A DNA stretch of 64,000 bases from Cynocephalus volans (Eukaryota; Chordata; Mammalia; Dermoptera; Cynocephalidae), in contig NC_084461.1 of assembly GCF_027409185.1 (NCBI RefSeq), positions 139,607,001 through 139,671,000 on the forward strand. Reading direction: 5' to 3'. Every line of letters starts with the position of its first letter. The stretch's first letter is position 1. A program made the position numbers and the translations under genes. The notes below the pieces were generated by a model that saw only the letters and a list, made by a program, of their open reading frames with translations, made no database searches and had not been told where the DNA came from. Below are positions 11,830 through 23,565 of the stretch, one piece after another.

Positions 11830-12284
11830 TAAACTGGACCCTTCTCTGTGCAGCGGCCCGTTTACTCTGTCCCGCACTGTGCTAGTTGCCTTGGGTGACA
11901 CTCAGAGGTGACTCACCCAGTGCCGTTCTCCCAGAGACCGCCACTCTTAGAGGCAGGCTCCGAAAGAGTTAACAGAATCACCAGGCACAAAGAACTAAGT
12001 GCTATATGGAGTTGTTGTTTTAGCAGGACACAAATCAAGGAGCCATTCCTTCTGACTGGGAGGAGGGGTTGGTGAAGATGAGGAATCCCAGAGAAGACAT
12101 CTGAGCTCTGGAGGAGGAAAAATGGAACCCAAGGCGCAGGAAACAGCCTAGACAAAACGCTAGGGCGGGAAAGCCCATGGGCTGTATGGGAAAAAGTGGG
12201 CGGGAGGGGGTGGAGGACCAGAATTTGGGATGGTTAGGGTTTAGAGTTTTGGAGGGAAGTGGAAATGAGACCCGAAAATTATAA
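11830..12284. other. Upstream flank of ADAM19, nothing recognised
   Basis: CpG content falls off here. Apart from the AP-1 site at 11909-11915, I see no repeat or gene. Confidence 0.4.
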
Positions 12285-12655
12285 TAATGACTGTCATTTA
12301 TTGAGGACTCACTATCTGCTAGAATAAGAAAATCATGATAGCTAAGACTGGTGTAGCACTTACTAAGTGCCAGACACTGTCCTCAGCACTTTACATAATT
12401 TATTAATTAATCAAGGAAAAGAACTATCTTTTATTGGCCCTATATGTGCCAGGGACTCTGCATACATTATCTCTTTTATTTAGACCAACAATCTTATGAG
12501 GTAGCCACTAGTATTATCCATGTTTTAGAGATGAGAAAATCAAATCTGAGAGGCTAAGTCCCTTGCCCACCGTCACACAGCTAATGTCACAGCCTGCATT
12601 CAAAGCCATATCTGTGTAACTCCAGAGCCTGATGCAGCACACCTTATCTTACAGA
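12285..12655 (-). repeat. Two adjacent MIR SINEs
   Basis: Two reverse-complement MIR ends follow each other: 'catttattgaggactcactatctgc' with 'gtagcacttactaagtgccagacactgtcctcagcactttacat', then 'cttatgaggtagccactagtattatcc' with 'cccttgcccaccgtcacacagctaatg'. Confidence 0.75.
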
Positions 12656-12932
12656 TGAAGAACCTGATAATCAGAGAGCAGTGACTTTCCTAAGATCCCT
12701 TAGCAAGTTTTGGCAAAGCCTGATTCTAGAAACCTAGCCTCAGACCTCTCATCATCTGTTCCTTTCATGAGTCTCTTTAGTCAAACCCAGGTTTGCCCAA
12801 CTAAAAATACTGTGTGTTGGGGAGGACAAGGCACTCCTGAAGATGGTTGGTGGGTAGGTCTGTCAAAACCTACCCACAGGCACACATGGGGGGAAAAATG
12901 ATGTGGTTCTTGCCATGGATGTGGTTAGGGAC

Positions 12933-13319
12933 TGTATTATTTTTCTCCAGCTGCCATAACAAAATACCACAGACAGTGGCTTAAACAACAAAAATGTATT
13001 TTCTCATATTTCTTGAGGCTAGAAGTTCAAGATCCAGGTGCCATCAGGATTGTTTTCTGGTGAGGTCTCTCTTCCTGGCTCATCCATGGTGGCCTTCTCA
13101 CTGTGACCACACATAGCCCCTTCTCTGAGTGTGTGCAGAGAGAGAATGTTTTGGTATTTCTTCTTCTTATAAGGACAACAGTCCTATCAGAGTAGGTCTC
13201 TACTCTCATGACCTCATTTAACTTTTATTACCTCATTATAGGCTCTGTCTCCACATATGATCACATTGAGGGTTAGGGTTTCAACATGAATTTGGGGGGA
13301 CACAATTCAGTCCATAACA
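12933..13319 (-). mobile_element. MaLR LTR (MLT1 type)
   Basis: On the minus strand the element begins TGTTATGGACTGAATTGTGT followed by CCCCCC and ends in the reversed 'tgtattatttttctccagctgccataacaaaatacca' segment. These are hallmarks of ERVL-MaLR LTRs. It is about 390 bp and moderately decayed. Confidence 0.85.
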
Positions 13320-13760
13320 TTCCTCCCTCTGGCCCACCAAAATGTATGTACTTTTTACATACAAAATACGTTCACCCCATCCCAACAGCTCCAAAAGTCT
13401 TAACATCAATTCCAAGTCTGGAGTCTCATCTAAATATCATTTAAATCAGGTGTGGGTGACACTTGTAGGATTCGTCCTGAGGCAAAATTCCTCTGTAGCT
13501 ATGAAATCAGACAAGTTATACGGTTCCAAATTACAACGGTATTTTTTAAAGTTCATGAAAAGATTCATATTATCTTTTGATTCTGTTTTCCACAAACTTT
13601 TTGAAGTACCCACGTACAATGGTGGGACAGGCATAGGAGCAGACATTCCCATTCCAAAAGGAAAAAATTGGAAAGAAGAAAGCGGTAACAGGCCATGCCT
13701 AACGGATTCTGTGGACAGATCTTGCAAAAAGACATACAAACTCCATACTTGAAATTCCCT
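13320..13760 (-). mobile_element. MaLR internal sequence
   Basis: It directly abuts the LTR. It matches the remembered non-coding internal part of MaLR elements: 'ctccaaaagtcttaacatc', 'tgaggcaaaattcctctgtagc', 'ggtgggacaggcataggagcagacattcccattccaaaagg'. It is broken by an 81-bp mini-element at 13534-13614 and a SINE at 13769. Confidence 0.75.
13534..13614. mobile_element. 81-bp TA-flanked palindromic MITE, copy 1
   Basis: The ends are inverted repeats: left 'ggtattttttaaagttcatgaaaa' (starting at 13538) and the reverse complement of the right end, 'ggtacttcaaaaagtttgtggaaaa', about 80% identical. It sits between TA dinucleotides (13532-13533 and 13615-13616) and interrupts MaLR internal sequence. 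This is the form of a mariner-derived mini-element. A second copy lies at 45502-45695. Confidence 0.75.
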
Positions 13761-13768
13761 TCCATTTT

Positions 13769-13943
13769 TTTTTTTTTGGTGACCGGTAAGGGGATCACAA
13801 CCCTCGGTGTGGGGTTGCCCGCACCGTGCTCAACTCAGCCAGTGAGCACACCGGGCCATCCCTATATAGGATCCGAACCCGCAGCGGCAGCACCACTGCG
13901 CTCCCAGCGCCGCACTCTCCTGAGTGAGCCACGGGGTTGGCCC
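13769..13943 (-). mobile_element. CYN-type tRNA-Ile SINE, dimer
   Basis: Reversed, it reads GGCC..CCGTGGCTCACTC, a tRNA-like unit, a 'ggatcctatataggg' linker, a second unit, then CCCCTTACCGGTCACC and an A tail (the T run at 13765 on). The 13-bp target duplication tcccttccatttt is at 13756-13768 and 13944-13956. It carries A and B box-like promoter parts but is a SINE, not a tRNA gene. Confidence 0.88.
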
Positions 13944-14209
13944 TCCCTTCCATTTTCTGGTACTCAATTGATCAATATTCAATCAGCATGTAGCCCTGAA
14001 AGTTTGGATGTAGCTCACAAGAGAAAAATCCAGTGGTTAATGCACGACCGAGCTATCAGAAAGTTCCCAATTCTGTTTTGTCCCATCCCTCCAAACTTGT
14101 GTACAGGAACAAGTATCTATACAACTTTTGACCTCCTGGAAACCTCTCCATGTATTTGTAAAGAATGTATTTGTTATTTATAAAGAATACTACATCTCCA
14201 CATAATCTT

Positions 14210-14745
14210 TAAAATATTCCTTACATTTAACAGAGCAATAACATTTCTGGGAAACTATCCTGAAATAATAATCTGCAATGCACACACAGATTTATGGACT
14301 AGAATGTTCATAGTGGTGTTATTTATAATAGTGAAAATATTTAAAACAACCTAAATATCCAATGTGGCAGAACAGTTCATAAATTATAGAATATCCATAT
14401 GATGGATCATTATGCAGCCACTTAAAATGATGAGAGTTTATGCAGTGATGTTAAATGAAAGAAAAAAAGCAGGATCCAAAATTACATTTCTGTATGATCT
14501 CAGCTATGTAAATAAAAGACATTTTTAAAAAGACTAGAAGGAAATGTGCCAAAATGTTAGCAGTGGTTACCTCTGCATGTAAGACTATGGATGAAGGTTT
14601 TTTTTGTTTGGTTCGGGTTTTTTGTTGTTTGTCTTTTTTCCCACTTTCATTTTCTACAATACTCATATTTAAGTATTGCTTTAGTAACAGAGGGGTGGGT
14701 AAACAGTAAACACAGAAAGGAACACAAAAAGAAAAAGGGTTCATC
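14210..14745 (+). repeat. Old L1 (L1M type) 3' region
   Basis: 'acaacctaaatatccaatg', 'attatgcagccacttaaaatgatg' and 'tagcagtggttacctctg' give the familiar end of L1 ORF2 and 3' UTR. Confidence 0.75.
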
Positions 14746-14929
14746 CTCATGTCTTAAGCAGAGTTTTACATACTTGACCTCTCTGCACATGGTTGACTTT
14801 CTCCTGTGATGTTAGGAAAACTGAGCCAGAGTTACAGCAACCAGTTCCAGAATTCAGAAGTGGAGATGACCCAGGTCACTGTTTCTCTCTAGCTATAGTA
14901 TCCTGTTATGGTTAGGAGATAGCCATCTT

Positions 14930-15075
14930 GCTTGGGGTTAAATTTCCTTATTGTCCTTTATCGGTTGTGTGGCCTCAGGCTCTACCATTTTTGAGAGGCT
15001 AATATGGGTGTTGAAAATAGCACCTCTCACATAGTAAGCAGTCAATAGATACTAGCTAACATTACCGTCCTTCTA
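14930..15075 (+). repeat. MIR SINE fragment
   Basis: The segment ends 'cacctctcacatagtaagcagtcaatagatactagc', the MIR 3' pattern, preceded by 'ggttgtgtggcctcagg'. Confidence 0.6.
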
Positions 15076-15164
15076 CTGCTAGTCCGGTGCAGTGTTATTC
15101 ATAACGCTTACTTTGTGCTTTTAGTGGTGTAATGTGTGAAGAGTCTAATACGCGCTTATTCTTT

Positions 15165-15315
15165 GTTATCAAATAGTCATGTTATAGTATCCTTGTCTTT
15201 TTTGACCCCTTCTCACTAGATTGTGAGCCCATTGTAAATAGGAGCTGGATCTTGTTCTTTTCTCATCCCTCCAACATTTGAAAGGCACAATAGATGTTTA
15301 GTTGAATAAATTATA
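15165..15315 (+). repeat. L2 LINE 3' end
   Basis: 'cactagattgtgagcccattgtaaataggagctgg' and 'ggcacaatagatgtttagttgaataaat' match the L2 end. Confidence 0.65.
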
Positions 15316-15469
15316 AATTAAATAATAATAATAATGATTGCCTCATTCTAGCTCAGCACAAACTACCAAGGCACTCATGGAGAAATTATTTTTGTTGGCC
15401 TCTGTTACAAGAATAATGTTGGCCCTGTGAAAATTTTGCTTTGTGAACCATTTCCCAGCAACTAGCTCT

Positions 15470-16855
15470 TTAAAAAAAAAAAAAAAAAAAAAAAAGTCCT
15501 GTTTATTCAGGTATAATTTACACACATTAACAATTTTCATTTTTTAATCTACAGTTCTATGAGTTTTGACAAACACATACAGTCAAATAACCACTTCCAC
15601 AATCAGTATCCCCCCAAAAACTTCCCTCCTATGTCTTTGTATTTGATCCTTTCTCTAACCCCCTGGCAATCACTAATATGTTTTTTATCCCTATAGTATT
15701 GCTTTCTCCAGAATGTCAAATAAATGGAACCATAAAAGATACAGACTTTTGATTCTGGCTCCTTTCACTTAACATAGTATATTTATGATTCCTTTTCATC
15801 ACATGTTGCACACAGGAATTGATATTCAACTCTGTACCCCACAGATAGGTACCATCAACTGTTACAATAAAAACTCTTTTTTTAATTAAAAATATATATG
15901 TATAGGTATATTTAAAAAACACGATTTAATTTTTGATCATTATTGAGGTTAGCAATCTTTTACATCTTTAAGTCACACCTCTGGATGTTTTGCCATCTAT
16001 TTGCATTCTTACTGCTTTTATTTTTAATATGTAAAAAAAAGTCATTTGTTGAAATTCCAAGATAATCAAAATATTAAAGTATAAAAGTGGAATGATACTT
16101 TTAGCTATGTTAAAGGATGATTTATCATACACAACAAATTGGATAGTTGTGACAATGATGAAAATAAAAAGTTTATTTTACATTTTTGTATTTTTTAAAT
16201 TTTTCTCATAAACATATATTATTTCTTTATAATGAGGAAAGTTATATATTGAAAATAAAAGTGTATATTTCTCCAAGTTAGAGCCACAATTATATTTCAT
16301 GGTTAACACTAGAGGTATAGTTGCTAAATCAGTAACAAAAGAGCCATGCTTACTATTATTGGATAACATTGTTGTGGAAATTGTGGTCAATGGAAAAAGA
16401 CATATAGACCAGAGGTGTATGTGTAAGGAAAGAACATGCACCAATAGTTCTTTCCTTTTTATTGTTCAGTGGTACTCCATTATATGGATGCACCATAGAT
16501 AGTTTATCTACTCACCAGTTGAAGTACATTTGGGTGTTTTTAGTTTTTGATGATTATGAATAAAGTCACTATAAATATTCAGGTTTTATGTAAACATAAG
16601 TTTTCATTTCTCTAGAATGAATAACTAGAAGTGGAATTGCTGGATATTGTAGTTAAGCATATGTTTCACTTCATAAGAACTGCAAAAAATATTTTACAAA
16701 TTGGCTATACAATTTTGCATTCCCACCAGCAATGTATGAGAGTTCCGGTTGGTCTGCATCATTGCCAGAACTTGGTATTGCTGGTTCTTTTTATTTTAGC
16801 CATTGTAATAGGTGTGTTGTTTCCCAGCAACTCTATTGCTCTTTAAATACACCAT
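15470..16855 (-). mobile_element. Old L1 (L1M type), decayed
   Basis: A T run at 15472-15495 (the reversed A tail) is followed by 'ttcaggtataatttacacacattaac' and then, after a less clear AT-rich part, 'gtggtactccattatatggatgcacc' and 'ttgcattcccaccagcaatgtatgagagttcc', the reversed end of ORF2. Stops break all frames. Confidence 0.75.
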
Positions 16856-17284
16856 GAGGTAGCCCAGTTATGATTATTAGATCCATTTTGATAGAAGTTA
16901 CTAAAGCCAAAATAAGGTTTTACTCAAGTTTTTTGGTTATGTTAAAGATGTGGGTCTTTCTTTCTTTCTTTTTTTTTTTTTCAATAATCCACAGGAGAAG
17001 CAAATCTCCTCAATCCCTGGGAAACCCATAAAGCTCTTGGAATCTCTCATTCAAAGAGCATTTATTGAGCACCAATTATGTGCTTGGCATCTGCTAGAAT
17101 CTACAGAGGTGTTATGTCTCCAGCATAACAATTACAATAGGGGGAGGTGGGACAAAAGAAAGAAGGGGTTAGGAACTGACAAGTAAATTAAATGATCGAT
17201 TACAGAGGTTGATCAAGTTTCTTGATGTGTGACTTGGGTCCTTTGATTTCTCAACATCGGGTACTATCTTCGATTGTGTATAAT
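16856..17284. other. Mixed intergenic sequence
   Basis: It contains a T-rich stretch near 16960-16981 and a MIR-like end at 17050-17110 ('gcatttattgagcaccaattatgtgcttgg'). Nothing else is recognised. Confidence 0.45.
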
Positions 17285-17400
17285 AATAATAATCACTATC
17301 ATATGTTGAGCACCTTGACTGGTGCTGAGCACAGTGTCTATATCATCTCATTTAGTACCCATAACAGTTCTGTGAGGAAATAGTAGGTCAAACCATATGG
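17285..17400 (-). repeat. MIR SINE fragment
   Basis: 'tgttgagcaccttgactggtgctgagcacagtgtc' then 'catctcatttagtacccataacagttctgtgagg' is the reverse MIR pattern. Confidence 0.6.
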
Positions 17401-17484
17401 AATTGTTGACTTTTGTGAGTCAGAAATAGTCAAACACTGGTGATGGTATATGGTTCACCCTAATAATTACAGTTACTACTGATT

Positions 17485-17770
17485 GGACAAGGCTTATGAT
17501 GGACCCAGTGCATTATCTCATTTTATACTCAGGACACCCCTCTGTGGTAGGTACGACTGATATTCCTACTTTATGGATGAGGCAACTGAGGCTGGAGGTG
17601 GCAACAGAAGAGTAACCAGAGAATGTTCATACAGCTGTCAGGTTGGAGACAAAGCCTGGATTCAAACAGAAATGGAAGTCATGTCAAAGTCACTGTCTAC
17701 AACCACAGTACTACTCTGATGTTACCACAGATGAGCAAACTGAGGCTTGAAGAGGTGAAGTTGCCTGAGA
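17485..17770 (-). repeat. MIR SINE fragments
   Basis: 'gtgcattatctcattttatactcagg', 'ctttatggatgaggcaactgaggctgg' and a later 'cagatgagcaaactgaggcttg' are reversed MIR cores, probably one or two copies. Confidence 0.6.
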
Positions 17771-19312
17771 TGGCCATGGATTCCATCCTGACTAAAGTTT
17801 GCAGGGCATCCTACCTTTAAACTCCTGGCCTAATCACTTTTTTTCTCATTGCCTCCTTGGCACTCTGTAGACTCTGGCTGAATTCAGCCTGTCCTCAGAA
17901 GCACGTACATCTGGATGGTGACCCCTTATTTGCAGAACAGCGAAGATAGAGGCGTCAACAACTATTTGTTCCCACATGACCCTAATAGTAATATTTTTAT
18001 TACTATTAATAAAATAGCAGTTTTAGGTTCACAGCAAAATTGAGAAGAAAGTACAGAGGATTCTCTTGTACCTCCTTGTCCCCACATACACACAAGCCCT
18101 TCCCCCAACTATCTGCATTCCACACTATGGCGGTACATTTGTTACAATCAATGAACCTACATTAATACATCATTATCACTCAAAGTCCACAGTTTACATT
18201 AGGCTTCACTCTTGGTGCTGTACATTCTATGGGTTTTGACAAATGTATGACCTGTATCCACCATTGTGGTCATACTGAGTAGTTTCACTGTCCCAAAATT
18301 CTCCATGCTCAGCAAACTCATCCCTCCCTTTCCCTCACCCTTGGTGACCGTTAATCTTTTCACTATCTCCATCGTTTTGCCTTTTCCAGACTGTATATAG
18401 TTGGGATCGTACAGTGTGTAGCCTTTTCACATCGGCTTCTTTCACTTAGTGATATGTGTTTATGGTTCTTCACATCTTTTCATGCCTTGACAGATCATTT
18501 CTTTATTCCATTGTCTGTATGTACCACAGTTTATTTATTCATTCACCTACTGAAGGACATCTGGGTTGCTTCCAAGTTTTTGCAAATTATGGATAAAGCT
18601 GCTATAAACATTTGCATGCAGGTTTTTGTATGGCCATAAGTTTTCAATTCATTTGTGTTAATACCAAGAAGCATGATTGCAGGATGGTGTGGTAAGAATG
18701 TTTACTTTTATAAGAAATTGCCAAACTACCTTCCAAAGTGGCTGTACTATTTTAGATTTCCACCAACCATAATTGAGAGTTCCTGTTGGTCCACATCTTC
18801 ACCTGCATTTGGTATTGTCAGTTGTCAGTGTTTTGGATTCTGGTTATTTTAATAAGTGTGTAGTGGTATTTTGCCGTTTTAATTTGCAATTTGCTAATGA
18901 CAGACATATGAAGTCGAACATATTTTCATGATTATTTTCGATCTGTTTATCTTCTTTTGTGAGGTGTATGTTCAGGTCTTTTTGCCCAATTTTTTAATCA
19001 GATTGTTTATTTTCTTATTGTTGAGATTTAATAGTTCTTTATATATATTGGATAATAGTCCTTTATCAAATGTCTTTTGCAAATTTTTTTTCCCATTCTG
19101 TGTCTTATCTTCTCATTTTCGTGACAACGTCGTTCATGGAGTAGAGGATTTTAATTTAATGAAGTCCAGCTTATCAATTATTTCTTGCATGGCTCATGCC
19201 TTTGAAATTATATCTAAAAAGTCATTGCTATTTCGAAGGTTATCCAGGTTTTCTCCTGTGTTATCTTCTAAGTGTTTCATATTTTTGCATTTTATATTTA
19301 AGTTTATAATCC

Positions 19313-19430
19313 TTTTTTATTTTATTTTATTTATTATTTTGTGTGTGTGGCTGGATGATACAGGGGTTGAACCCTGGACCTTGGTGTTATCAGCACCACA
19401 CTCTAAACAACTGAGCTAATTGGTTAGCCC
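19313..19430 (-). mobile_element. CYN-type tRNA-Ile SINE, monomer
   Basis: The reverse complement begins GGGCTAACCAATTAGCTCAG, with one tRNA-Ile-like unit, then an AT-rich tail (19313-19340 on the plus strand). It interrupts L1 sequence. The flanking bases suggest an imperfect target duplication (ttataatcc / ttatgattt). Confidence 0.75.
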
Positions 19431-22159
19431 TATGATTTATTTCAAGTTAATTTTTTCAAGGATGTAATGTCTGTGTCTAGACTCATTTCTTTACATGTGG
19501 ATGTCTAGTTGTTCCAGAACTATTTGTTGAAAGGATTACCTTTTTCCATTGTACTGTCTTTGCTCCTTTGTCAAAGATCGGTATATTTTCATAACTATAT
19601 TTTGTGGATCTCTTTCTGGGCTCTCTATTCCTTTCCATTGATTTATTTGCCTTTCTTTCACCAATACCACACTGTCTTGATCACAATAGCTTTATAATAA
19701 GTTTTAAAGTTGGGTAGTGTAGGTTCTCCAACTTTGTTCTTTTCCTTCAATATTGAGTTGGTTATTCTGGGGATTTACCTCTCCTTATAAACTTTAGGAT
19801 CAGTTTGTTGATATTCACAAAATAACTTGCTGGATTTTTCATTGGGATTTTATTATATCTATACATCAAGTTAGGAAGAATTGACACCTTGACAATATCC
19901 TATCCATGAGCATGGAATATCTCTCCATTTTTTTATTCTTTCTTTGTATCTTCCATTAGAGTTTTGGAGTTTTCCTCATATAGATCTTGTCTATATTTTG
20001 TTAGATTTTATCTAAGTATTTCATTGGGTGGGGGATGGTAATGTAAATGATAATGTGTTTTTAATTTTCTAATTCCACTTGTTCATTGCTGGTATATAGG
20101 AAAGTGATTGACTTTTGTAAATTAACCTTGTAGACTGCAACCTTGCTGTAACTGCTTATTAGTTCCAAGAGGATTTTTTTTTGTCAATTATGTGAGATTT
20201 TCTACATAGATAATCATGTAATTTGTGAACAAAAACAGTTTTATTTCTTCCTTCCAATCTGTATAATTTCATTTCGTTTTCTTGTCTTCTTCCTTTAGCT
20301 AGGCCTTCCAGTATGTTGTTGAAATATAGTGGTGAGAGGGGACTTGCTTTTACTTTGTTCCTAATCTTAGGAGCAAAGCTTCTAGTTTCTCATGATTAAG
20401 TATGATGCTAGCTGTAGGTTTTTGTAGATATTCTTTATCAAGTTGAGGAAGTTCCCCTCTCTTCCTAGTTTATTAAGAGTTTTTATCATAAGTGGATGTT
20501 GGATTATTTTGTCAAATGCTTTTTCTGCAACTTTTGATATGATCATGTGATTTTCCTTTGTTAACCTGTTGATGTGATTAATTAATTGATTTTTGAATGT
20601 TGGGCCAACCTTGCATACTTGCGATAAATTCCACCTGGTCATGGAATTATAATTCTTTTCATAACTTGATGGATGCAATTTACTAACATTACACTGAGAA
20701 TTTTTGCATCTATGTTCATGTGAGATATTTGTCTCTAGTATTTCTTTCTTTTCTTATAATGTCTTTGTCTGGTTTTGGTATTAGGGTAATGCTGGCCTCA
20801 TTGAATGAGTTGCAATGTATTAACTCTGCTTCTCTCTTCCAGAAGAGGTTGCAAATAATTGGTATAATTTCTTTCTTAAATGTTTGGTAGAATGCACCAG
20901 TGAAACCATCTGGGCTTGGTGTTTTCTGTTTTGGAAAGTTATTAATTATTGATTCGATTTCTTTAGTAGGTCTAGGCCTATTCAGATTGTCTGTTTTTTC
21001 TTGTGTGAGTTTTGGCAGATTGTGTCTTTCAAGGAATTGGTCCATTTTATCGATGTTATCAAATTTGTGGGCATAGTGTTGTTTATGATATGCTTTAGTA
21101 TCCTTTTAATATCCATGGTATCTGTAGTGATGTTTCATTTTTCATTTCTGATATTAGTAATTTGTCTTCTCTCTTTTTTTCTTAGTTAGCATGACTAGAG
21201 ATTTATTGGTTTTATTGCTCTTTTCAGAGAACCAGCTTTGGGTTTTATTGACTTTTATTGATTTCTTATTTTCAACTTCATTGATTTCTGCTATAATTTG
21301 TATTATTTATTTTCTTCTGCTTACTCTGAATTTAATTTGGTCTTCTTTTTCAAGTGTCCTAAAGTGGAAGCATGGATTATTGGTTTTCAGATCCTTCTTT
21401 TTTAATATATGCATTCAATGCTATACATTTTACTCTAAGCACTGCTTTTACTACGTCACAAACTTTGATAGATTGTATTTTCATTTAGTTTAAAATATTT
21501 TTTAATTCTCTTGAGATTTCTTCTTTGAGCCATATGTTATTAAGAAGAATGTTGCTTAATCTCCACGTATTCTGGAACTTTTCAGCTATCCTTTTATTAC
21601 TGATTTCTAGTTTAATTCCATTGCAGTCTGAGCACAGACATTGTATGATTTCTATTCTTTTAAATATACTAAGGTGTGTTTTATGGCTCAGAATGTGGTC
21701 TGTTTTGGTGAATGTTCTATGTGAGCTTGAGAAGAATGTGTAATTGCTGTTGTTGGATGAAGTACTTTTGAGTTCACCTTTGTCCTTACTATTTTCTACC
21801 TGCTGGATCTGTTCATCACTAATAGAGGGATATTGAAGTCTTCAACTATAAAGGGGACTCATCTATTTCTCTTTGTGGTTCTATCAGTTCTTGCCTCATG
21901 TGTCAGGTGCATACACATTAAGAATTGTTATGTCTTTTTGGAGTATTGATTTCTTTATCATAATGATAATTCACCCCTTTATCCTTGATAACTCCCCTTG
22001 CTCTGAAGTCTGCTTTGTCAAACTACTCCTGCTTTTGATTAGTGTTAGCATGGTATATCTTTCTCTATCTCTTTACTTTTAACCTATATGAAGCTTTATA
22101 TTTAAAGTGCGTTTCGTGTAGACAACATACAGTTGGGTCTTCTTTTTTGATCCACTCTG

Positions 22160-22236
22160 ACACTCTCTTTTATTTTATGAATATTTTATTTATTTATTTA
22201 TTTATGCATGCATGCATGCAGCTGGACAGTACAGAC
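22160..22236 (-). mobile_element. Probable 5'-truncated CYN monomer
   Basis: Inside L1 text there is an extra block: a (TTTA)n run (22185-22204), a GCAT run, then 'gcagctggacagtacag', which resembles the last 20 bases of the SINE at 19313. The flanks 'actctctttt' and 'actctgtctttc' look like an imperfect duplication. Only about 20-25 bp of SINE body remain. Confidence 0.5.
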
Positions 22237-22993
22237 TCTGTCTTTCAATAGGTGTGATTAGGCCCTTGACACTTGAAATGATTATTGATACAGATGGATT
22301 GATATCTATCATAGTTGTTACCATTTTCTATTTATCACCCTTCTTCTTTGTTTCTATAACAAACTGTTATCTCTTAGACCAATTAAGAATAAGAAATATA
22401 AAAATTTTTATTTTATCTTTATTCATTTCTTGATGCTCATCCTTTCTTTATGTAGATTTGAGTTTCTGACCTAAGGAACTTTTAAATTATTTTTTGCAAG
22501 TCAGGTCTACTGGCAACAAATTCCCTCAATGTTTGTTTTCCTGAGAAAATCTTTATTTCTCTTTCACTTTTGAAGAATAATTTTGGGGGGTACAGAAGTC
22601 TAGGTTGGTGGGTCTTTCTCTTAATACTTTAAATATTACACTCCACTCTCTTCTTGCTGGTATGGTTTCTGAGAAGTTGGATATAATTTTTTGCTTCTCC
22701 CTTGGTAAGGTGTTTTCCCCCCTCTGGCTTCTTTCACAAATTTTTGTTTATATTTGATTTTCTGAAGTATGAATGTGATATGCCTAGGTGTAGTTTTTTT
22801 GGCATGTATCCTGCTTGGTGTTCTTCAAGGTTCCTGGATCTGTGGTTTGATGTCTGACAATATACGGAAATTCTCAGTCATTATTCCTTCAAAAATTGCT
22901 TCTGTTTCTTTCTCTCTTTCTTCTCCTTCTGGTATTCCCAATCCTGACTACCTTTTGTAGTTGTCCAACAATTCTTGGGTACTCTATTCTTTT

Positions 22994-23162
22994 TTTTTTT
23001 CTTTTTTCCCCGACCAGTAAGGGGATCGCAAACCTTGGCACGGTGTGGTCCGCAACATGCTCAGCCAGTGAGCGCACCGGTCATCCCTATATAGGATCTG
23101 AACCCATGGCCTCAGCGCTACCACAGCGCCGCACTCTCCTGAGTGAGCCACGGGGCCAGCCC
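22994..23162 (-). mobile_element. CYN-type tRNA-Ile SINE, dimer
   Basis: It has the same layout as the copy at 13769, with the 'cctatataggatctg' linker and the reversed tail. The target duplication ctctattctttt/ctctgttctttt is at 22982-22993 and 23163-23174, in the ORF1 part of the old L1. Confidence 0.85.
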
Positions 23163-23518
23163 CTCTGTTCTTTTCAGTCGTTTTTTCTTTGCTGTTGAGT
23201 TTTGGAAGTTTTTATCATCACATCCTCAAGTGCAGAGATTCCCTCCTTAGCTGTGTCCAGTCTACTCATAAGCCCCTCAAAGACATTCTTCATTTCTGTT
23301 ATACTGTTTTTGATCTCTAGAATTTCTTTTTGATTCTTTCTTAGAATTTTCATCTCTGTTTGCATTATCTATCTGTTCTTGCATGTTGTCTACTTTTTCC
23401 ATTAAAGCTCTTAGCATATTAATCATATTTTTTAAAATTCTTGGTCTGATAATTCCAACATCTCTGCTACATCTGACTCTTGTTCTGGTACTTGTTCAGA
23501 CTCTTTAAACTGTGCTGT

Positions 23519-23520
<2 letters not shown>

Positions 23521-23564
<44 letters not shown>

Positions 23565-23565
23565 T
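23521..23565. repeat. (TG)n microsatellite
   Basis: About 22 uninterrupted TG units lie in the 5' part of the old L1. It is likely polymorphic. Confidence 0.95.

Larger units (their letters stand above)
10230..11830 (-). promoter_or_regulatory. ADAM19: CpG-island promoter region of ADAM19
   Basis: The only GC-rich, CpG-dense segment of the window covers coding exon 1 and its flanks. It holds three tandem GC boxes (ccccgccccgccccgcccc at about 10316-10333) within intron 1 and NotI-like 'gcggccgc' next to the start codon. The transcription start should lie a short way to the right of 11465, since the gene reads leftwards; I cannot place it exactly. Two perfect AP-1 consensus sites TGACTCA occur upstream, at 11723-11729 and 11909-11915. 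No clear TATA box was seen, which fits a CpG-island promoter. Confidence 0.85.

Noticed and set aside
22205..22222. CRISPR-like or satellite array
   Set aside because: The GCAT and TTTA repeats are short simple repeats next to a SINE end, without spacers.
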